From: JBGLNJ01 sp964353405
GTDB taxonomy: Bacteria; Chloroflexota; Anaerolineae; Fen-1058
Assembly: GCA_964353405.1 (NCBI GenBank)
Contig: CAYGWJ010000143.1
Coordinates: 1 to 18,562 of the forward strand
DNA length: 18,562 bases
Reading direction: 5' to 3'
Position numbers and translations under genes: made by a program. Numbering within the stretch: position 1 is the first letter of the stretch; each line of letters opens with the position of its first letter. Shown one piece after another: positions 14,161 to 18,562 of this stretch. The notes below the pieces were generated by a model. That model saw nothing but the letters and a program-made list of their open reading frames with translations. It did no database searches and was not told the origin of the DNA.

Positions 14161-14996
14161 CGGGTAAAACAGGACTTGTGACCAACAAACGATTCATGCT
14201 TCGAAACAGGACAACCGGAGACGGTTCGGGGATTGAACTCAAAAGCCTGCCAGAAATCGCTGCGATGCGCGCTGCAGGGCGCCTGGTGGCCGAGACGTAT
14301 GCCCGACTGAACGCAGCGATTCGCCCCGGCGTGAGCCTGCGCGAGCTGGACGAGCTGGCGACGGAATTCCTCCAGAGCCAGCGTGCGCAGCCGCTTTACA
14401 AAGGCTATCGCGGCAACCCGCCAAGCCACCCGCCTTTTCCCGGCACTATCTGCGCTTCGGTGAACGATGAGATTTGCCACGGTCTGCCAGATCAGCGCGT
14501 GTTGAGCGAGGGCGATATTGTCGGCATTGACATCGGGCTCAAGTACAAAGGCTTTTGCGGCGACGCTTGCGTGACCTACGCCGTGGGCACGGTGACGCCG
14601 GAAGCGCAGCGCTTGCTCAAGGTGGCCGAGGAGTGTCTCTACAAAGGCATTGCCGTCGCGCAAGTGGGACAACATCTCTCCGACATCGGCAGGGCGGTTC
14701 AGGCGCACGCGGAAGCCAACGGCTATAGCGTGGTGCGCGAATGGGGCGGGCACGGCATCGGGCGGAACTTGCACGAGCCGCCGTCGGTGCCGCACACCGG
14801 GCCGGGCGGGCGCGGCCCGGTGCTCCGCCCCGGCATGGTCTTTACCATCGAGCCGATGATCAACATGGGGCAGCCGCAGTGGAAATTGCTCAAGGACGGC
14901 TGGACCGTCGTCACCACCGACGGATCGCTGTCAGCTCAGTTCGAACACACCCTCGCCATCACAGAACGGGGACCAGAAATTCTGTCACGGCTATGA
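14157..14996 (+). CDS. map: methionine aminopeptidase, type I
   Basis: It removes the initiator methionine from nascent proteins. The 279-residue product has the full metal-ligand set of type I enzymes: Asp125 and Asp136 (GIDIGLKYKGFCGDACVTY), His199 (GGHGIGRNLHEPP), Glu232 (FTIEPM) and Glu263 (QFEHTLAIT), plus His108 (EICHGLP). Type I enzymes usually begin near IELKS, here residue 26, so the start at 14157 gives an N-terminal extension of about 25 residues. The ATG at codon 14 (14196) is a possible alternative. The ATGA overlap with the upstream glycosidase supports the first start. An essential housekeeping gene inside a surface-glycan operon is unusual; map is more often next to secY/adk/infA. 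Confidence 0.92.
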   Translation: MTGKTGLVTNKRFMLRNRTTGDGSGIELKSLPEIAAMRAAGRLVAETYARLNAAIRPGVSLRELDELATEFLQSQRAQPLYKGYRGNPPSHPPFPGTICASVNDEICHGLPDQRVLSEGDIVGIDIGLKYKGFCGDACVTYAVGTVTPEAQRLLKVAEECLYKGIAVAQVGQHLSDIGRAVQAHAEANGYSVVREWGGHGIGRNLHEPPSVPHTGPGGRGPVLRPGMVFTIEPMINMGQPQWKLLKDGWTVVTTDGSLSAQFEHTLAITERGPEILSRL

Positions 14997-15006
14997 GATC
15001 GGTGGC

Positions 15007-16992
15007 ATGAAACGCACCCTCTGGATTCTTCTCGCCATTCTCATCCTCGCCGCCCTGCTGCGATTCTTTCAGCTCGACGCGCAATCATTCTGGAACGACG
15101 AAGGCACGTCGGCGCGTGTGGCTGAGCGCAGTCTGCCGCTCATCACCGCGGCCGCGATCGGCGACATTCACCCGCCGCTCTACTATTACGCGCTTTTCTT
15201 TTGGCGCGGCCTCTTGGGCGCAAGCGAATTTGCGCTGCGGAGCCTTTCGGCTGTCCTCGGCGTCGTCCTCGTTGGGTTGATCTTTCTGCTGGGCCGCCAA
15301 CTCTTTGACGATTCCACCGCGCTCGCCGCCACATTCATCGCCGCGCTCAATCCGTTCCAGGTGTACTATTCGCAAGAAGCCCGGATGTACATGCTGCTGG
15401 CCGTTTGGGCTGCCGCGTCGACGTATTTGCTCGCAAGCCTCTCAAACCACCAAGATACCAAGACGCAAAGTAAAAAAGATCGGTTTTCATCGTGGCAGGG
15501 TGTCTTGGCGGTTGGTTATGTGTTGACCTCAGCCGCCGGGCTGTACACGCACTATGCTTTTCCGTTCATTTTGGTTGTACACAATCTCGCCGCGTTGATC
15601 TGGCTCGTCACGCGGCGTGAAGGCGGGCGCAGTTGGGCGCTGTGGGCCGCCACGCAAGTTGCCATCGTCCTGTTTTACCTGCCGTGGCTCGGCGTGGCAC
15701 TGCAACGCCTGCCCGAGTGGCAATCGCCCACGCCGTCCTATCAACTTGGCCCGGCGCTGCTCGACACCTTACGCTGGTTCGTCTTTGGCCGCACCATTCC
15801 GACCGCGCCAGTGACCACGGCATTGGGAATCGCGGGACTCTATGTGCTAGTGGCCCTGTTGCCTTCACGCATCACCTCCACGGGTCACACATCACATATC
15901 CCCTTCATCCTTCATCCTTCTGCCCTCATCCTTCTCGGTTGGTGGCTCGTTCCTGTCGCTCTCATCTTTGCCTTCGGGCTGTACAAGGAAGCCTACCTGA
16001 AATTCCTGCTCGCTTCCAGTCCGGCCTTTTGCCTGCTCTTTGCGCACGGCATCGTGAGGGCATGGCGCACGGCGCGCAACTATGTTCCCTTTAAAGAACT
16101 GGCAAGAGGCCCCGGCTCGCCCGCCCAGTTCTGGCAGACACTCCTCATTGTTTTGCTGGTGTTCGTCTCAACCTCCGTCGTCCAGTCGCTTTCCAATTTG
16201 TACTTGGACCCGGCCTATGCTCGTGATGACTATCGCGGCATCGCGCAGCACATCAGGCAGAACGCGCGCGAGGGAGATGCTATTCTGCTCGAAGCATCGA
16301 ACCAGTGGGAAGCATTCACTTACTATTATCCCGATGGCCCGAACGTCTTCCCGATAGGCCGCGTCCGCCCGGTGACAGAAGAGATGGTTGCCAGCGACTT
16401 GGGCAAAATCACGTCGAGTTACAAACGGCTGTTCGTGCTGTACTGGGCCGAGACTGAGCCTGACCCGAATCGCTACGTCGAACGATGGCTCAACGCGAAC
16501 ACGTACAAAGCGTCCGAAGATTGGCACGGCAGGGTGAGGCTGGCCGAGTACGCTGTGCCCACGGCGGTATCCGATGTGCCGCAGCACACGCTCGACATTC
16601 GCTTCGGCGACGCGATTCGTCTGCGCGGCTATTCTTTGAGCAGCAATGTCGTTGCACCCGGCGACATGCTTCAACTGGCACTGTTCTGGCAGGCCGACAC
16701 GCCGCGGCCCATCGCAACAAGGTACAAAGTTTTCGTACACATCCTGGACGCGAATGACAACATCGCGGCGCAAGTGGACCGGGAACCGGGCGGCGGGCTG
16801 GTCCCCACGACCATCTGGCAGCCAGGGCAGACGATCGTTGACCGCTATGGGTTGGCGATTCCAGCCAATGCCGCACCGGGCCGCTTTCGAATTGCCATTG
16901 GGCTGTATGGATTTGACGGGGTTCGGCTCGATGTGCGAGGAACCTCAGGCGGGGATCGGCTGATGCTGACCGAGATCAATGTGGAGCGATAA
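15007..16992 (+). CDS. GT-C membrane glycosyltransferase (GT39/ArnT-like) with C-terminal beta domain
   Basis: The 661-residue product is a multi-pass protein with about ten or more hydrophobic segments up to residue 395 and a large extracytoplasmic C-terminal part. The acidic pair Asp31-Glu32 (SFWNDEGT) in the first outer loop and the HPPLYYY motif (55-61) are hallmarks of the PMT_2/GT39 superfamily, which uses lipid-phosphate-linked sugars. YYSQEARMYML (120-130) is also typical. Residues about 527-661 form a beta-rich domain often seen on Chloroflexota homologues. GGTGG precedes the ATG, 10 nt after map. Two loops (146-160 and 286-307) are encoded by low-complexity DNA resembling intergenic repeats. 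It probably glycosylates surface proteins or lipids; the acceptor is unknown. Confidence 0.8.
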   Translation: MKRTLWILLAILILAALLRFFQLDAQSFWNDEGTSARVAERSLPLITAAAIGDIHPPLYYYALFFWRGLLGASEFALRSLSAVLGVVLVGLIFLLGRQLFDDSTALAATFIAALNPFQVYYSQEARMYMLLAVWAAASTYLLASLSNHQDTKTQSKKDRFSSWQGVLAVGYVLTSAAGLYTHYAFPFILVVHNLAALIWLVTRREGGRSWALWAATQVAIVLFYLPWLGVALQRLPEWQSPTPSYQLGPALLDTLRWFVFGRTIPTAPVTTALGIAGLYVLVALLPSRITSTGHTSHIPFILHPSALILLGWWLVPVALIFAFGLYKEAYLKFLLASSPAFCLLFAHGIVRAWRTARNYVPFKELARGPGSPAQFWQTLLIVLLVFVSTSVVQSLSNLYLDPAYARDDYRGIAQHIRQNAREGDAILLEASNQWEAFTYYYPDGPNVFPIGRVRPVTEEMVASDLGKITSSYKRLFVLYWAETEPDPNRYVERWLNANTYKASEDWHGRVRLAEYAVPTAVSDVPQHTLDIRFGDAIRLRGYSLSSNVVAPGDMLQLALFWQADTPRPIATRYKVFVHILDANDNIAAQVDREPGGGLVPTTIWQPGQTIVDRYGLAIPANAAPGRFRIAIGLYGFDGVRLDVRGTSGGDRLMLTEINVER

Positions 16993-17000
16993 CGCTGCAC

Positions 17001-17019
17001 GTGATGCGGTTTCCATCAC
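17001..17019. terminator. weak hairpin between convergent genes
   Basis: GTGATG (17001-17006) and CATCAC (17014-17019) form a 6-bp stem between the GT-C gene (ends 16992) and the GT4 gene (ends 17037). No T-run follows. The gap also has a CATTACG direct repeat running into the last codons of the GT4 gene. The terminator role is uncertain. Confidence 0.3.
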
Positions 17020-17036
17020 TCGCCATGCATTACGCA

Positions 17037-18167
17037 TTACGCTTCACGCATCATCTGCCGATACACTTCTACAGTCGCCCGGGCGACCTGTTTTTGTGTG
17101 TAATTTGCCAGAACACGAGCGCGGCCACGCCGGCCCAGGTCGCGGCGCAAGCTATCGTCGCGCTGCAGGCGGAGCAGCGCAGCGCGTAATGCTTCCACAT
17201 CATCTTCGGGAAAGATCAGCCCGGCGTCGCCGATGACGAGCGGAATCTCGCCGCACGTCGAGCCGATCACCGGCACGCCGCATGCCATCGCTTCGACCAA
17301 CACGCGGCCAAACTGTTCCTTCCAGTTGGGGCGAGTGCGCGAGGGCAACACCAGTGTGTCCAGCCCCGTCAAGTAAGCGGGCATTTGCATGGAAGGAATG
17401 GGGCGGTCAAACACTACCCGGTCGGCCAGACCCAACTCGCGCGCAAGGCTTTCCAGCGACTGGCGCAGCGGCCCGACTCCCAGCACATAGACTCGCCATA
17501 CACCCGGCAAGCCGGCCGCCGCGCGCAGTAACACATCCACACCCTTGTCCTCGATCAGTCGCGCCACGCAGCCGATCGCAAAGCCGCCTCCGGCCCCCCA
17601 TTCATACTGCGGCTTGAACACATCTGGATCAACTCCAAATTGCGGGATGACACGCATCGGCCCCGCGTAACCCTTTGCTCGCCACACATCCATCGCTTCG
17701 TGATTGCCGGCAATGCCAAAATCGGCATGACGCAAGTTATAGTGCTCTATCCAGTTGAAGGGAAACGGATAAGGCCGGTGCAGATTCTGCCAGGTGAAGA
17801 ACAACGCGCGCGCCTTGCGCCGGTGCGCCTGCCGCATCGCCTGAAACGTCGCCAGGTTATACGGCTCCTCGTCAACGTGGACGACGTGCGGGCGCACACG
17901 ATCGAAATGCTGCCCCAGGCGGGGATAAAAATGCAGGTGAAAGTTGCCGTTGAACCCTATCGGCTCAGCCATAAATTCATAGCCTGTTACGTGCGCGCGC
18001 TCCAGTCGAATCGTGGCCCCGCCCGGCTCACGCCATTCGGTTGGGACGATCACAGTCAAGGCAATATCGGGGAAAGCCGCAATTTCCTCAAGTTTGCGTT
18101 GATAAGTGCCCACCAGGCAGGCTTTGGATATCATCAGCACACGAATTGGGGCCGTCAAATCTGGCAT
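17037..18167 (-). CDS. GT4-family (GT-B fold) glycosyltransferase
   Basis: The 376-residue product has two Rossmann-like halves. The N-terminal half begins IRVLMISKACLVGTYQRKLEE, a glycosyltransferase-4-type acceptor domain. The C-terminal half has FAIGCVARLIEDKGVDVLL (196-214) and the EX7E motif: Glu284 and Glu292 in EQFGRVLVEAMACGVPVIGS, then GEIPLVIGDAGLIFPED. Together these mark a nucleotide-sugar-dependent retaining enzyme of the GT4 type, cytoplasmic or peripheral at the inner membrane. The likely task is building surface polysaccharide or glycolipid, in line with the nearby GT-C enzyme. The ATG at 18167 has only a distant AAAGG upstream. The last codons overlap a CATTACG-type repeat at the convergent end. 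Confidence 0.88.
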   Translation of the reverse strand: MPDLTAPIRVLMISKACLVGTYQRKLEEIAAFPDIALTVIVPTEWREPGGATIRLERAHVTGYEFMAEPIGFNGNFHLHFYPRLGQHFDRVRPHVVHVDEEPYNLATFQAMRQAHRRKARALFFTWQNLHRPYPFPFNWIEHYNLRHADFGIAGNHEAMDVWRAKGYAGPMRVIPQFGVDPDVFKPQYEWGAGGGFAIGCVARLIEDKGVDVLLRAAAGLPGVWRVYVLGVGPLRQSLESLARELGLADRVVFDRPIPSMQMPAYLTGLDTLVLPSRTRPNWKEQFGRVLVEAMACGVPVIGSTCGEIPLVIGDAGLIFPEDDVEALRAALLRLQRDDSLRRDLGRRGRARVLANYTQKQVARATVEVYRQMMREA

Positions 18168-18191
18168 TTAACATAAACCTTTGAGGGTATT

Positions 18192-18219
18192 TTGACACGA
18201 GAGTCTATTGTGCTATAAT
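18192..18219 (+). promoter_or_regulatory. near-consensus sigma-70 promoter facing right
   Basis: TTGACA (18192-18197), a 16-bp spacer and TATAAT (18214-18219) preceded by TGC make this the strongest promoter in the window. Expected start is near 18226. No protein gene begins soon after it, which points to a structured RNA or a gene beyond 18426. Confidence 0.8.
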
Positions 18220-18235
18220 CCGCCCAGTCTTGCAA
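18207..18235 (-). promoter_or_regulatory. possible promoter of the GT4 gene
   Basis: On the minus strand TTGCAA (18235-18230) and CACAAT (18212-18207) are separated by 17 bp, each matching 4 of 6 consensus bases. Transcription would start near 18200 and give a leader of about 33 nt. It overlaps the strong opposing promoter at 18192-18219, so the two would compete. Confidence 0.4.
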
Positions 18236-18395
18236 GTTGAGACGGGAATCAATTGACTCGGCGCCCTGCGCTACTTGGGCAGCGGTCTGATCTGTAACGC
18301 GGTCCATTGGGCCGAATAGTTGTCTGCCACCAGGTTGACCCCAGGTTGCCTGACTGCCCCCGACGGTCAGGCGGATTCTCTGCAGGCAAGGAAGG
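18226..18395 (+). ncRNA. candidate structured small RNA (6S-like layout possible)
   Basis: The segment follows a near-consensus promoter and has no convincing reading frame. Its ends can pair: CTTGC (18229-18233) with GCAAG (18386-18390), AGA (18240-18242) with TCT (18379-18381), GAATC (18246-18250) with GATTC (18374-18378), and TTGAC (18253-18257) with GTCAG (18366-18370). Inside there is a hairpin CGGTCC-ATT-GGGCCG (18300-18314). A competing hairpin GCCTGAC/GTCAGGC (18348-18372) uses the same 3' arm. A long interrupted stem with an alternative 3' hairpin and about 170 nt recalls 6S RNA, but I see no diagnostic sequence. Motifs of tmRNA, RNase P RNA and SRP RNA were not found. The end is a guess; a weak hairpin lies at 18399-18413. 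Confidence 0.4.
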
Positions 18396-18440
18396 GATGC
18401 TATCTATTATAGCTGTATCTTCGCAATGGCGCAAAACTCA

Positions 18441-18562
18441 CTATGGGCCACTGGCAGCCGGGAGCGCCTTCCAGCGCTTCACGAGTTGCTTGAGTTGCGC
18501 GTCAGACTGTTGGGCCGAACGCGTGTGGAGCCTGAACCGTCTGCGATGGTTGAGCACGCGCT
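18441..18562 (-). CDS. possible C-terminus of a gene entering from the right
   Basis: On the minus strand a frame open from the window edge ends at TAG (18443-18441) after 39 residues ending SDAQLKQLVKRWKALPAASGP. It looks like a basic helical tail and has GC-rich third positions, but it is short. The opposite strand is also open from an ATG at 18426 to the edge (MAQNSLWATGSRERLPALHE onward), so only one, or neither, is real. No family is recognised. Confidence 0.3.
   Translation of the reverse strand, partial: RVLNHRRRFRLHTRSAQQSDAQLKQLVKRWKALPAASGP

Noticed and set aside
18226..18395. tmRNA, RNase P RNA or SRP RNA at the right edge
   Set aside because: The tRNA-like end of tmRNA, the GAGGAAAGTCC block of RNase P RNA and the GGAAGGAAGCAG-type loop of SRP RNA are not present.

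Overview
The window looks like a chromosomal segment from a GC-rich bacterium, most likely a member of the Chloroflexota (Anaerolineae-type). This is inferred from the protein mix: a membrane-anchored C39-like protein with TPR repeats, TolB/WD40-type propellers on single-pass anchors, GT-C glycosyltransferases with an extra C-terminal beta domain, anchored clan GH-A glycosidases, a Thr/Pro-rich stalk, and a TGS/ThrRS-like/uridine-kinase fusion. No rRNA, tRNA, CRISPR array or intact transposase was seen, so the assignment rests on style only.

Layout. Positions 2-139 hold the C-terminus of an unrecognised basic protein. Positions 379-966 encode a small secreted protein with a 48-bp tandem repeat. 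It ends at a perfect hairpin terminator (1001-1033) shared with the convergent minus-strand cluster. That cluster runs leftward from 8376 to 1047. It holds a membrane-anchored peptidase-MA-like protein whose propeller is cut by an amber codon (8376-6655), an internally deleted remnant of the same family (6351-6163), a full-length paralogue with an intact propeller (6143-3750), a propeller-less paralogue (3705-2431), and a C39-like/TPR protein (2420-1047). A purine-type phosphoribosyltransferase (8518-9021) is transcribed divergently from the cluster.

A secreted clan GH-A glycosidase (10831-9098, minus) is divergent from a four-gene plus-strand operon: uridine-kinase-like fusion protein, membrane-anchored GH-A glycosidase, methionine aminopeptidase (map) and GT-C glycosyltransferase (11146-16992). 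The divergent promoters sit back to back at about 11039-11097. A 126-bp palindromic, MITE-like element flanked by CTAG lies in the leader of the glycosidase. A GT4-type glycosyltransferase (18167-17037, minus) converges on the operon. The right edge carries a near-consensus sigma-70 promoter on the plus strand with no obvious gene. It drives about 170 nt whose ends can pair, a candidate small RNA. A doubtful partial reading frame reaches the window end.

Functional reading. Much of the window concerns the cell surface: glycan synthesis (GT-C, GT4), glycan cleavage (two GH-A enzymes) and anchored extracytoplasmic proteins. The most unusual item is the minus-strand array of paralogues. All share a short cytoplasmic N-terminal motif, one membrane helix and a peptidase-MA-like domain without HExxH, while their propellers are intact, truncated, nearly deleted or absent.
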